From Burkholderia sp. PAMC 26561 (GTDB lineage Bacteria > Pseudomonadota > Gammaproteobacteria > Burkholderiales > Burkholderiaceae): a stretch of 64,000 nt of DNA. The notes under the pieces are model-generated. The model saw nothing but the letters and a program-made list of their open reading frames with translations. It searched no databases and had not been told where the DNA came from. The stretch spans positions 124,001 through 188,000 of the forward strand of contig NZ_CP014307.1 of assembly GCF_001557535.2 (NCBI RefSeq), given 5' to 3'. A program made the position numbers and the translations under genes. How positions within the stretch are numbered: position 1 is the first letter of the stretch; each line of letters starts with the position of its first letter. Of this stretch, positions 52,981 through 61,862 are shown one piece after another.

Positions 52981-54117
52981 TCAGAACGTGTGCTTGATGC
53001 CGGCCATGACACCGAGTTGCCCGATGCCCGCAGCGGGTGTTGTCCCGGGTCCACCCTGGCTCAGCGTGTAGCGCGCCTTGTTACTGTTGAAGAGGTAGCC
53101 GCTTTGCAAATAGACGCTGGTTCGTTTGGACAACAAATAGGTGCCGCGCAATGCCGTGAGCGTGGCGCGCGTGTCCTGTTGCTTGTCAAGAGTGCGGTAG
53201 ACGCCGCCGTCCAGAGCAACGGACGGCGTGACAAGATACGTTCCGGTCAGATAGTAAATATTCGTGCGAACATCGGGCACGGCGAGCGCTTGCGTATCGA
53301 CGAAGCGTCCCAGCCAGCCGGCTCCTAACTTCAACTGTCCCACCTTGAAGTAGCCGTTCAGTTGCATCCGGGTGTCCTTGTCGCTGCTTTGCGTCAAGGA
53401 CACCGGCACCACACCGTTGAAAAAATTCGCCGCAGCGCCGGGTCCACCTCGCTGTTCGTCGTAGGAAGCCGCAAGGCCGAAAGCGCTGCTGTCGTAGCGC
53501 AGCAGCGCAGACCACTGCCGACACGCCTGCGAGTTCCCGGGAATGGGTCCCGCGCATGTGCCTTGTCCGGGCGAATTGCCAGTACCAGCCGAATCGCGTC
53601 CAAACGAATACGTCGCGCCTACCGTGAGGCCACCGAAGGTACCCTTGTAGGCGATCGTGTTATCGCTTCGCGAGTTCGGGATGTACGCGTCGATTGAACC
53701 GACACCCCCATAGATATCAGGGCCCAAGGCATCGGCGTCGCTGATGGCCCAAAACGACATCGTGTATTGACGGCCAAAGGTCAGCGCGCCGTACGAATTC
53801 GCAAGACCAACCCACGCCTGGCGTCCAAAGAGTCGGCCACCCTGGTTTACATCGCCGGCGCGCGTATTGAAACCGTTCTCCAAAGTGAAGATTGCGGCAA
53901 AGCCGCCACCAAGATCTTCCCTGCCGCGAATCCCCCAGCGTGAGGGCACAGAACCGGTTATGCCCGGCATTCGGATCACTTTGTCTCCTGCCGCATCCGC
54001 ATGCGTCACCAGTTCGATACCCGTGTCGAGAATTCCGTAAAGCGTGACGCTGCTCTGTGCGAAGGCGGGGCCGCTGAATGCAAGCATGGCAACCGCTGCA
54101 ATCGTATTGATTTTCAT
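52981..54117 (-). CDS. Gram-negative outer-membrane porin
   Basis: 378-aa porin of the OmpC/Porin-4 type common in Burkholderiales. It has a 20-residue signal peptide (AAVAMLAFSGPAFA, cut before QSSVTLYG). The first strand VTLYGILDTGIE, the GSRWG-like VPSRWGIRGREDLGGGFAAIF, GRQAWVGLANSYGALTFGRQ and the C-terminal Phe of GIKHTF are all diagnostic. ATG 54117 has GGAGAC immediately upstream. Within operon B it probably admits the aromatic substrate across the outer membrane. Confidence 0.93.
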   Translation of the reverse strand: MKINTIAAVAMLAFSGPAFAQSSVTLYGILDTGIELVTHADAAGDKVIRMPGITGSVPSRWGIRGREDLGGGFAAIFTLENGFNTRAGDVNQGGRLFGRQAWVGLANSYGALTFGRQYTMSFWAISDADALGPDIYGGVGSIDAYIPNSRSDNTIAYKGTFGGLTVGATYSFGRDSAGTGNSPGQGTCAGPIPGNSQACRQWSALLRYDSSAFGLAASYDEQRGGPGAAANFFNGVVPVSLTQSSDKDTRMQLNGYFKVGQLKLGAGWLGRFVDTQALAVPDVRTNIYYLTGTYLVTPSVALDGGVYRTLDKQQDTRATLTALRGTYLLSKRTSVYLQSGYLFNSNKARYTLSQGGPGTTPAAGIGQLGVMAGIKHTF

Positions 54118-54182
54118 GTCTCCAAACCCTTTGTCGAGTTCTAATTTCTTATGAACTGCAGTTCCCGCGACACGTTGATCCG

Positions 54183-55112
54183 TCAGGCCTCCGTGTTGTG
54201 TATGAAGTAATCGGGCACGTCGGGTCCCCATTGATAAAGCGAGTCTTCAGGAGCGAAATTGCCGGCCGGCCATTCGAATCCAGCGGAAACGAAATCAATG
54301 TCGGCGGAATACTCGGAAAACGAACCCCACGGGTCACGCACGTAGTGAAAATAATTTGAACCCAGCACGTGCCGCCCCGTCCCCCATCCAGCCTTGAAGC
54401 CCGCCTTGGCCATTTGCGTCGCACCGTTGCCGACCTCATCGACGCTCGCGACGTCCCATGCCACGTGGTGCCATCCTTTGGCCGTGCTTTTTGCGAAAGC
54501 AACGAGATGGTGGTCGCTGCCGTGAGGCGCATGCGTGAACGCGATGATGTCGCCGGAGCGATCCGACAGCCGCAAGCCAAGGGCCTTCTCGTAGAACGCC
54601 ACAGCACGCAGCACATCGGGTGTGAACAGCAACACGTGCGACATACGTCGCGGATGTACGGTCGCAACCTCGGAGCGCATTCGCGAACCACGATGATCCG
54701 CACTTGCGCTAAACGGCGCGAGCGGCAATTTGGCCTCGGGCGTGGTCTTCGGGCCGGCGCGCACCTGAAGCAGGTTGCCGTCTGGATCGGCGAACCAGAT
54801 CCCTTCGGAGCGGGTCGCATCGTTTGACGACATGATTGTGGATCCCGCCGCGCTCACTTGCCGCGCGATCCTGGCCAGGTCGCCTTCGAAGCAATTGAAG
54901 CTCAACCAGGCAAGCGACTTGCTGTCGGCCGGCAGGATGCGAGCCCAGCGATGACCGTCTGCGGCGCGAACATCGAGCGCGCCGCTTGTGCGCTTGACGT
55001 CGAGACCGAATGCCGTGAAAAAATGCTCGGCCTCGGACAGCGACGGCACATTGAGCGCGAAGTGATCGATCGAATGCACGCCGGCGGGCGGCGAATCAGT
55101 ACTGGCGGACAT
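54183..55112 (-). CDS. Extradiol (VOC-type) ring-cleavage dioxygenase, copy B
   Basis: 309-aa two-module VOC dioxygenase. Ligand candidates in the C-terminal module are His in MSHVLLFTPD, His in WHHVAWDV and Glu in FSEYSADID. GRHVLGSNYFHYVRDPWGSF lies in between. It is highly similar to copy A (45401), including the N-terminal VHSIDHFALNVPS. ATG 55112 follows GGGAGACACC. It lies 27 bp after FAH copy B. Predicted to cleave the catechol-type product of the hydroxylase at 57454. Confidence 0.9.
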   Translation of the reverse strand: MSASTDSPPAGVHSIDHFALNVPSLSEAEHFFTAFGLDVKRTSGALDVRAADGHRWARILPADSKSLAWLSFNCFEGDLARIARQVSAAGSTIMSSNDATRSEGIWFADPDGNLLQVRAGPKTTPEAKLPLAPFSASADHRGSRMRSEVATVHPRRMSHVLLFTPDVLRAVAFYEKALGLRLSDRSGDIIAFTHAPHGSDHHLVAFAKSTAKGWHHVAWDVASVDEVGNGATQMAKAGFKAGWGTGRHVLGSNYFHYVRDPWGSFSEYSADIDFVSAGFEWPAGNFAPEDSLYQWGPDVPDYFIHNTEA

Positions 55113-55139
55113 GGTGTCTCCCGAACGGCGAATGGTGGA

Positions 55140-55979
55140 TCAGGCGGCCTCGTCGACGATTTCGTTTCGCAACGTGCCGATGCCTTCGACCGATACCTCG
55201 CACACATCGCCATGACGCATCAGCAGCTTTGGATTGCGCGCCCAGCCCACGCCGGACGGGGTGCCTGAGACGATCACGTCGCCGGCTTCGAGCGTGACCG
55301 CTTCGCTCAACAGAACGATCAGGGTTTCGACGTCGAACACCATGTCGTCCGTACTGGCCGATTGCACGACCTCGCCGTTCAGCCGCGTTTCAAGACGCAG
55401 GCCTTTCACGCCTGCGGGAAGCTCGTCAGCCGTTACGAAGTCCGGACCGAATGCGCCGGTGCCGTCGAAGTTCTTGCCCATCGTCCATTGCGGCGTCTTG
55501 AATTGGTACTCGCGCACCGAAGCATCGTTGAACAACGCGTAACCCGCGACGTGCGACAGCGCGTCTTCGCGGTGGATATGGCGGCCACCCTTGCCCAGCA
55601 CAACGGCGATCTCGCCTTCGTAATCGAGGCTGTCCGAAACACGCGGGCGAATGATCGGCGCGTTGTGCGCAACGAGGCTCGTATTGAGCCGCAGGAACAT
55701 GGTGGGGTAATCAGGCTGTTCGAAATTGCTTTCTTTCGAGTGGTCCTTGAAGTTGAGACCCACGCACAGAATCTTGGTTGGCCGGCGTAAAGGCGGCAAA
55801 AACGTCAGACCCTCTTGCGCTTCCACTCGGCCGCCTTCCTGAGTGGCCGCCCAGGTGTTCAGGTCGACCCCCTGCGCGAGCAAGTCTTCCAGGGTGAAAT
55901 CGCCAAGCGTGCGGATCGCGCTGCCTTCGCGAACACCGAGCAGCGCCCTGCCGTCTTTCTCAAAACTTACGTACCTCAT
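55140..55979 (-). CDS. Fumarylacetoacetate-hydrolase-family protein, copy B
   Basis: 279-aa FAH-fold enzyme with the same blocks as copy A: LCVGLNFKDHSKESN, LDYEGEIAVVLGKGGRH, QFKTPQWTMGKNFDGTGAFGP, VIVSGTPSGVGWAR. CAGGAGAAGGGC precedes ATG 55979. Third gene of operon B, between the MFS permease and the dioxygenase. It acts after ring cleavage. The exact reaction could be hydrolysis, decarboxylation or hydration. Confidence 0.92.
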   Translation of the reverse strand: MRYVSFEKDGRALLGVREGSAIRTLGDFTLEDLLAQGVDLNTWAATQEGGRVEAQEGLTFLPPLRRPTKILCVGLNFKDHSKESNFEQPDYPTMFLRLNTSLVAHNAPIIRPRVSDSLDYEGEIAVVLGKGGRHIHREDALSHVAGYALFNDASVREYQFKTPQWTMGKNFDGTGAFGPDFVTADELPAGVKGLRLETRLNGEVVQSASTDDMVFDVETLIVLLSEAVTLEAGDVIVSGTPSGVGWARNPKLLMRHGDVCEVSVEGIGTLRNEIVDEAA

Positions 55980-56021
55980 GCCCTTCTCCTGAATGAACGC
56001 GGCGCTCGCGCCGCAGTGAAG

Positions 56022-57362
56022 TCAAATCTGTGATGTGTCGCGCCCGTGATAGACCCAGCCGTTCGCGAGCATCGCGACACCTGCGATCACGACAGGCGCC
56101 GCGAACACGACGAATGCAATATCGACGGTATGGAATGCAACCAGCAGGACACCGCCCGTCATCGAACCGATGATCGAACCAATGCGGCCGACGCCAAGCG
56201 CCCAGCTCACGCCGGTGGCGCGCGCAGCCGTCGTATAGAACCCGGCGACGAGCACGTTCGCGCCGGTTTGCGCGCCTGAGAGGCCAAGACCTGCCATGAA
56301 GACGGTGACGTACACCCATGTGGGTTGGTTGATCGAAACCCCGATCAACGCAATAGAGACCGCGGCGACGGCGTAGGAGCCGGCGAGCACGTAGAACGGA
56401 TTCATCCTGTCCATCAAGCGCGCATTTATCAGCGAGCCAATCGTTCCGCCGAGCGGCAACATGGCGCCGACGCGTGCAGCGTGCGAGGCTTCGATACCGG
56501 CGCCGGTGATCACCGTGGGCAGCCAGCTGCTGACTTGGTAGTAGACCCACAAGGTGCAGAAGAACGCGAGCCAAAGCAGCAGCGTCCCAGTTCGATAACG
56601 CTGACTGAAAAGGGTGCCGACCGCATTTTCACGGACCGCGTTGGCATTGGCTTCCTTGGGGATCACCTCTTCGATCGGCGTGTTCGCGTCGCCGGTCAGA
56701 CGCCGAAGCACCTCACTGCTTTCGCGCTGATAGCGTGGTTTTCCGGCCATGAATCGCAACGACTCCGGCATCCAGAGCCAGATTATCGGTGTCAGCAAAA
56801 GCGGGAATACACCGCCGAAGACAAAGACGCCCTGCCAGCCGAAGGCCGGAATCAATAGCGCAGCGACCGCGCCGCCAAACGCCAGCCCGAGCGTAAAACC
56901 GCAAAACATCAGCGTGACCATCAAGGCACGGCTGCGCGCAGGGCTAAACTCCGACGACAGAGTGATCGCATTCGGCATCGCACCGCCGAGTCCCGCACCG
57001 GTTGCGAAACGCAGCAGGATGAGCCACGTTGGCGAAGACGCATAAGCACATGCGAGGCTGCCGATCCCGAACAACACAAGCGAAATCGCGATGACGCGCT
57101 TGCGGCCAATGCGATCCGCGAGCGGCCCAAACAGGAAGCTGCCGACTGTGAGACCGAACAGGCCCGCGCCGAAAATCGGACCGAGCTGCGCCGGGCTGAG
57201 CGACCATGCTTTCTTGAGCAACGGCGCGACGTAACCCACGGACGCAACGTCGAAGCCGTCGGCGGCAACGACTAGAAAGCAGAGAACCAGGGTGAGAATT
57301 TGTAGCGGCGAAGTCTTCCCGTCGTCCACGACGCTGCGGGGCGTGATTGCGTGCGCATGCAT
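56022..57362 (-). CDS. MFS transporter, aromatic acid:H+ symporter (AAHS) type
   Basis: 446-aa, 12-segment permease with the AAHS hallmarks LVVAADGFDVASVGYVAPLL in the first segment, GPLADRIGRKRVIAISLV in loop 2-3 and GAGLGGAMPNAITLSSEF in segment 4. PcaK, BenK and VanK are members, importing aromatic carboxylates. GGAGACAGTAA precedes ATG 57362. Second gene of operon B, so it should bring the pathway substrate into the cytoplasm. Confidence 0.93.
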   Translation of the reverse strand: MHAHAITPRSVVDDGKTSPLQILTLVLCFLVVAADGFDVASVGYVAPLLKKAWSLSPAQLGPIFGAGLFGLTVGSFLFGPLADRIGRKRVIAISLVLFGIGSLACAYASSPTWLILLRFATGAGLGGAMPNAITLSSEFSPARSRALMVTLMFCGFTLGLAFGGAVAALLIPAFGWQGVFVFGGVFPLLLTPIIWLWMPESLRFMAGKPRYQRESSEVLRRLTGDANTPIEEVIPKEANANAVRENAVGTLFSQRYRTGTLLLWLAFFCTLWVYYQVSSWLPTVITGAGIEASHAARVGAMLPLGGTIGSLINARLMDRMNPFYVLAGSYAVAAVSIALIGVSINQPTWVYVTVFMAGLGLSGAQTGANVLVAGFYTTAARATGVSWALGVGRIGSIIGSMTGGVLLVAFHTVDIAFVVFAAPVVIAGVAMLANGWVYHGRDTSQI

Positions 57363-57453
57363 TTACTGTCTCCGATGGATGGGTTCGCTTGAATGCGAAA
57401 CTATTTCCGTTTTTGTTTTTCAGAGGTCCTTCAAGACCTCCCTGTCGTTCAAC

Positions 57454-59160
57454 TCATGGCGTCATGGCCGTTTCAGAAGACGGCGCGGCGCCGTTATCAC
57501 ATGCATGTCCAATGGCACGCCTCACTGCTGCTTCGAACTCGCTACCCAGCGCATTGCCGCGCCAAGCCACGTGCTGGTCAGGCCGGATCAATACGAAATC
57601 GGCCTTGTAGAGCTCAGCTACCGCCGCTTCGCTGATACACATGACCGCCAGTTGCGGTAGCGTCGATGCAGCGCGGTGCAATGCTTCATCGTGCGCTGCG
57701 TCGATGCCTGCCGGTGCCGTACACAGCAATGTGAAGCCCATGCTGAGCCGGTCGTAAAACGAATGGCCGCCGGCGAGCCACACATGCGGCGCGCGATGGC
57801 CGGCGCGTGCGCACGGCACGTAGAGGTTGGCTGTATCGGGCGGGCTCGCACCGGCTTCGGCTTCAATCAGCGGCGACATTTCGTAACGCGTGCCGAGATG
57901 CACTCCCGGAATGACGAATTCGGCGGTGGCATGAAACTCCAGATAGTCACCGACAGCTTCGCGCGCGGCATCGCCGTGTGGCCCGTCTTCGTATGCCGCC
58001 GCAGGCACCTGCAGATGGCCGATGCTATCCGCGAAACCACGTGCAAATGCGGTATTTCTCAGCGCCGCTGGACGGCGTTCTGCCTCGTAGCTCGCGCCGA
58101 GTGCGGCTCCCGCGAAGCCCTTGACCATCGCTTCGAGTTTCCACGCAAGATTGGCTGCGTCCTCGATGCCGGTGTTGTAGCCAAGGCCGCCTGTCGGCGT
58201 GAAAAGATGCGCGGCGTCGCCGGCAAGAAACACTCGCGCTACCGCGAACTTCTCGGCGACCAAGGTGAAGCCCGCAGTCCACGTCGAACCGCTTTTCAGT
58301 TCGAACGGAATATCCGCGCCGATTGCTTCGCTGATACGGCGCCGGACGCTGTCGTCGTCGGGCAGTTCGTCCTCGCGCATCTGCACGTTCATGATGAAGT
58401 GACCTTTGCCGTCGACTGCAATGATCAGCGCGCGTTGCCTCGCGCTAAAGGTCCAGTATTGCCATGCGGGCGCATGCGGGCTGACTGTGTAGATCTCAGG
58501 TGCGTAGAAATACACGGCGTCCATCTGGCCGCCCATGAATTCGCGCTTTTCACCGGATACGCCCTCATACCGCACGCCAAGCGATTTGCGCACGAAGCTT
58601 CGTGGGCCATCGCAACCGATCAGATAGCGTGCGTTGAGCTTGCGCGTTTCGGCGTCGCGTTCGGGCGTCGCGGCCAACTCGACGGTGGCCGTTACCGAAT
58701 CGCCGTCTTGCGCGAATTCGGTCACGCGCGCGCTGAAATGCACACGGCACGCGGCGTTTTTGCGCGCGGCTTCGAGCAGAACCGGCTCAACGTAGAGTTG
58801 CGAGCAACGGTGTGGGGGTTCAGGCGTAGCCCAGGTGAAGGAATGCGCTTTTGCCCATTCGACTGCATCTTGGGATGCCGGTTGATGAAGGCGTGCAAGC
58901 TCATGACCGGCGATTGAAGTGAAGTACGCAACATCCGGTGCATAGTCGCGCGGCAAACCCAACGCACGAACCGCCTCCGATATACCGATGCGTCGAAAGT
59001 GCTCCATCGTGCGCGCGCTATTCGCGTTGGCGGCCGGATGAGTGCTCGTGCCCGCTTTGGCGTCGAACACTTCCGTGCTGATGCCTCGCTGACCCAATTC
59101 AGCTGCGAGAAACAATCCAACCGGGCCACCGCCCACGATGATGACGTCGCAATCCACCAC
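57454..59160 (-). CDS. FAD-dependent aromatic hydroxylase, operon B
   Basis: 568-aa class A flavoprotein monooxygenase. FAD-binding VIIVGGGPVGLFLAAELGQRG is at about 6-26, YLIGCDGPRSFVRK is the DG motif, and LAGDAAHLFTPTGGLGYNTGIEDAANLAWK follows. A thioredoxin-like C-terminal domain ends with FVLIRPDQHVAWRG, typical of phenol-hydroxylase-like members. The GTG start at 59160 has AGGAGACAGAA upstream. It differs clearly from the operon A hydroxylase, while the downstream dioxygenase and hydrolase are close paralogues. First gene of operon B, divergent from the LysR gene. Confidence 0.91.
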   Translation of the reverse strand: MVDCDVIIVGGGPVGLFLAAELGQRGISTEVFDAKAGTSTHPAANANSARTMEHFRRIGISEAVRALGLPRDYAPDVAYFTSIAGHELARLHQPASQDAVEWAKAHSFTWATPEPPHRCSQLYVEPVLLEAARKNAACRVHFSARVTEFAQDGDSVTATVELAATPERDAETRKLNARYLIGCDGPRSFVRKSLGVRYEGVSGEKREFMGGQMDAVYFYAPEIYTVSPHAPAWQYWTFSARQRALIIAVDGKGHFIMNVQMREDELPDDDSVRRRISEAIGADIPFELKSGSTWTAGFTLVAEKFAVARVFLAGDAAHLFTPTGGLGYNTGIEDAANLAWKLEAMVKGFAGAALGASYEAERRPAALRNTAFARGFADSIGHLQVPAAAYEDGPHGDAAREAVGDYLEFHATAEFVIPGVHLGTRYEMSPLIEAEAGASPPDTANLYVPCARAGHRAPHVWLAGGHSFYDRLSMGFTLLCTAPAGIDAAHDEALHRAASTLPQLAVMCISEAAVAELYKADFVLIRPDQHVAWRGNALGSEFEAAVRRAIGHACDNGAAPSSETAMTP

Positions 59161-59230
59161 TTCTGTCTCCTGATTCTCTTTTTATCGACCGTGGAGCAAA
59201 GTTAATCGTTGGGCGGGTATAAATCTATAC

Positions 59231-59255
59231 AATGAGTTTCATATCCATAATGAAT
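59231..59255. promoter_or_regulatory. Candidate LysR binding site between operon B and its regulator
   Basis: ATGA-GTT-TCAT (59232-59242) and TTCAT/ATGAA arms (59238-59242 and 59250-59254) overlap just before the LysR start at 59267. A TATAAAT box lies at about 59218-59224. The AT-rich dyads fit LysR-type sites. Confidence 0.45.
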
Positions 59256-59266
59256 CTGGTGCATAC

Positions 59267-60196
59267 ATGGACTCGCCCGACCTTAATTTTCTGTACGTCA
59301 TTCAGGCGCTCGGCGAGGAACGGAGCGTCTCCCGGGCAGCCGACCGCCTCGGCTTGACGCAACCCGCGGTAAGTCATGCACTGGGGAAACTCCGTACACT
59401 GTTTCAGGACGATCTGTTCGTGCGTGCCGGCCCTGTGATGGCGCCCACGCCCGTGGGCGAACGTCTGATTGACGGCGTAGCGCACGTGCTAGGCGTGGTC
59501 CAGCAGGAGATATGGAGCGCGAAGGCATTCGACGCGGCCACCACCACGCGAACGTTTTCCGTTTGTCTGAGCGACATGGGCGTGATCGTGTTGTTGCCTC
59601 GGCTTCTCGCGGCGTTGCGTGAACGCGCGCCGCTTGCATCGCTCAAGCCGATCCAGTTGCCGTCGCTCGAATTGGCGAGCGCGCTGCAGGATGGCGCGTT
59701 GGATCTGGCCATCGGATATCTGGGCAAGATGGGCGATAACCTGCATCAGCAGCCGCTCTTCCGCCGCTCGCTGGTCGGCATCATCAGAGGCGGGCCCACG
59801 CGCAGGAAGATCCGCATGACACTCGCACAGTTCATCGAGAAACAGCATGTGGTGGCCGGCACCCTCGCGCTCACCAATCAGCTACTCGAAAAAGAAATGC
59901 GGCGGCGGGGTGCGCGGCTGAAGGTCGGTTTGGATGTACCGTATCTTCTCGCCGTGCCGAGCCTCGTTGCGACATCCGATTTCATCGCGGCGGTTCCCGA
60001 TGAACTCGCCGACCTGTTTGCGCGCTTGGCGGATGTTGATGTGTTTCCACTGCCTGTCGACTTACCCGATCTGACCGTCCAGCAGTTTTGGCACGCTCGA
60101 CATCACAACGACGCGGGGCATCGATGGTTTCGCGGGCTTGTCGCCACCACGTTGCGTCAACATCGCGGCGGAAACACCGTGCACGGAAAGGACTAG
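59267..60196 (+). CDS. LysR-family regulator of operon B (NodD/NahR-like)
   Basis: 309-aa regulator. The N-terminal winged helix reads LNFLYVIQALGEERSVSRAA and LGLTQPAVSHALGKLRTLFQDDLFVR, the form seen in the NodD/NahR/FdeR branch that responds to aromatic inducers. The effector domain follows from about residue 90. It is divergent from the hydroxylase gene with 106 bp between starts, the classic layout for a LysR activator. Confidence 0.92.
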   Translation: MDSPDLNFLYVIQALGEERSVSRAADRLGLTQPAVSHALGKLRTLFQDDLFVRAGPVMAPTPVGERLIDGVAHVLGVVQQEIWSAKAFDAATTTRTFSVCLSDMGVIVLLPRLLAALRERAPLASLKPIQLPSLELASALQDGALDLAIGYLGKMGDNLHQQPLFRRSLVGIIRGGPTRRKIRMTLAQFIEKQHVVAGTLALTNQLLEKEMRRRGARLKVGLDVPYLLAVPSLVATSDFIAAVPDELADLFARLADVDVFPLPVDLPDLTVQQFWHARHHNDAGHRWFRGLVATTLRQHRGGNTVHGKD

Positions 60197-60347
60197 AGGG
60201 CCGCATGTGCAGTCGGCGTAGACTTCCGCGCAATACACGTTCGCCGGAATTTCATTTATGTCTCGCATTTGGCCCTATCTACGCCAGAAGCAGCGAAAAT
60301 AAAAACCGCCCATGTCATCTTGATGTCCTTATCGAAGCATCCAGATA

Positions 60348-61796
60348 CTAATGGGAAATGCTTTCAAGCGACGCGCCTCTGGTCCGCGGAACCATCGTTC
60401 CAATGACAATCATCACGATCACCATCGCGCCCGCAATGAAGCAGAACACGCCAGATACACCAAAATCTCTCAGGATGAAAGCGATCACAAAAGAACTGAA
60501 AACAGCAGACAAACGGCTCCAGGAATAGACGAAGCCCACAGCTCGCGCGCGAATCGCGGTCGGATAGAGTTCCTGCTGATAGGTGTGGTACGTGAACGAG
60601 ATGATGTTGCCCGCAAGTGTCAGGCAAACACCTAATGCGACCACCATCGCGGCGCTGCTCACTTGGCTGAAGATCAGCCCACAGGCAACGTTGGCGCCCG
60701 CCATCACGACGATCACATGCTTGCGCTCGAAGCGGTCGGCAATCCAGTAGCCAAGAAGCGGGCCAATAGGCGCCGCGAGTCCGATGACAGTTGTGTACAG
60801 GAGGCTTGACGTCACCGTGATGCCTTGCTTGACGAGCAAGGTTGGCACCCAGTTTGCGAAACCGAAAAACCCGACCGTCTGGAATACGTGGAAGATAATC
60901 AGCATCACCGTGCGTTCGCGATAAGGCGGCTTCCACATATCGCTGAAACCGGCATTGCTAATTACCGGCTCGGCAGGTCCAGGCACCGGCAGCGGCTCGC
61001 CGTACTCTTTCTGAACCTTTGCTTCGAGCTGACTGAGCACTGCGTCCGCTTCTTCCAGCAGTCCTTTACTGGCTAGCCACCGAGGGCTCTCGGGCAGATT
61101 GCGTCGGAACCACCAAATCATCAGTGCGCTGCTACCACCGAGCAGCACCACCCAGCGCCAGCCGGCAATGCCGAACGGCGTGCGCGGCACCAAGAGATAG
61201 GACAGGAAGGCCACGACCGGCACGGCGGAAAAGCCCACCGCCTGACAAATTGCGAATGCACGGCCGCGTAGATGCTTGGGTGCGAGCTCGGACATGTAGG
61301 TGCCGATCGTAATCAATTCAACGCCAATGCCGAGCCCTGAGATAAAGCGCCAGGTATTGAGGCCTAAAGCCGACGTTTGAAGCAGCATCACCGTATTTGC
61401 CACCACGTACCACAGCAGCGCATAGGTGAAGATCGCGCGCCGGCCGAAGCGGTCGGCGAGAAAGCCGCAGGCGATGGTGCCAACAAACAGTCCGGAGAAC
61501 AGCGCGGCGATAAAACTGGCGACGCCGGAAGTGCCAAAAAGTCCTGCCGTCGTCGACGTGAGGATGCCGCTTCTGACGAGACCTGGCGCGATATAGCCGC
61601 TGAAAAGCAGATCATAGATCTCGAAGAAGAAGCCAAGGCTCAGCAAAACGATGAGTTTCCAGACTGCGCGCGTCGCGGGCAATCGGTCCAGACGGGCCGA
61701 GATGGTGCCGCCATCACCGATGCGGTCGAGGTGGCTCGGACTGGCCGCGTCTGCCGCCGGCTGGAGGCTCTGCAAAACGGGTTGTGCGCTGGCCAT
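60348..61796 (-). CDS. MFS transporter
   Basis: 482-aa permease with a 45-residue polar N-terminus and 12 predicted segments. FFFEIYDLLFSGYIAPGLV, ADRFGRRAIFTYALL and NLPESPRWLASKGLLEEAD place it in the sugar-porter-like acid transporter branch, and it resembles the MFS at 26538. AGGAGACAAGC precedes ATG 61796. Last gene of the operon with LeuC- and LeuB-like enzymes, so it probably imports their hydroxy- or dicarboxylate substrate. Confidence 0.9.
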   Translation of the reverse strand: MASAQPVLQSLQPAADAASPSHLDRIGDGGTISARLDRLPATRAVWKLIVLLSLGFFFEIYDLLFSGYIAPGLVRSGILTSTTAGLFGTSGVASFIAALFSGLFVGTIACGFLADRFGRRAIFTYALLWYVVANTVMLLQTSALGLNTWRFISGLGIGVELITIGTYMSELAPKHLRGRAFAICQAVGFSAVPVVAFLSYLLVPRTPFGIAGWRWVVLLGGSSALMIWWFRRNLPESPRWLASKGLLEEADAVLSQLEAKVQKEYGEPLPVPGPAEPVISNAGFSDMWKPPYRERTVMLIIFHVFQTVGFFGFANWVPTLLVKQGITVTSSLLYTTVIGLAAPIGPLLGYWIADRFERKHVIVVMAGANVACGLIFSQVSSAAMVVALGVCLTLAGNIISFTYHTYQQELYPTAIRARAVGFVYSWSRLSAVFSSFVIAFILRDFGVSGVFCFIAGAMVIVMIVIGTMVPRTRGASLESISH

Positions 61797-61862
61797 GCTT
61801 GTCTCCTGCTTTTATAACCGTTTGACCGGAAAAGGTGTTTACCCGGATCAGGCCAACGGAAC

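Noticed and set aside
57676..58917. Plus-strand frame of 413 codons
   Set aside because: Antisense to the operon B hydroxylase; Arg/His/Cys-rich, no start signal.
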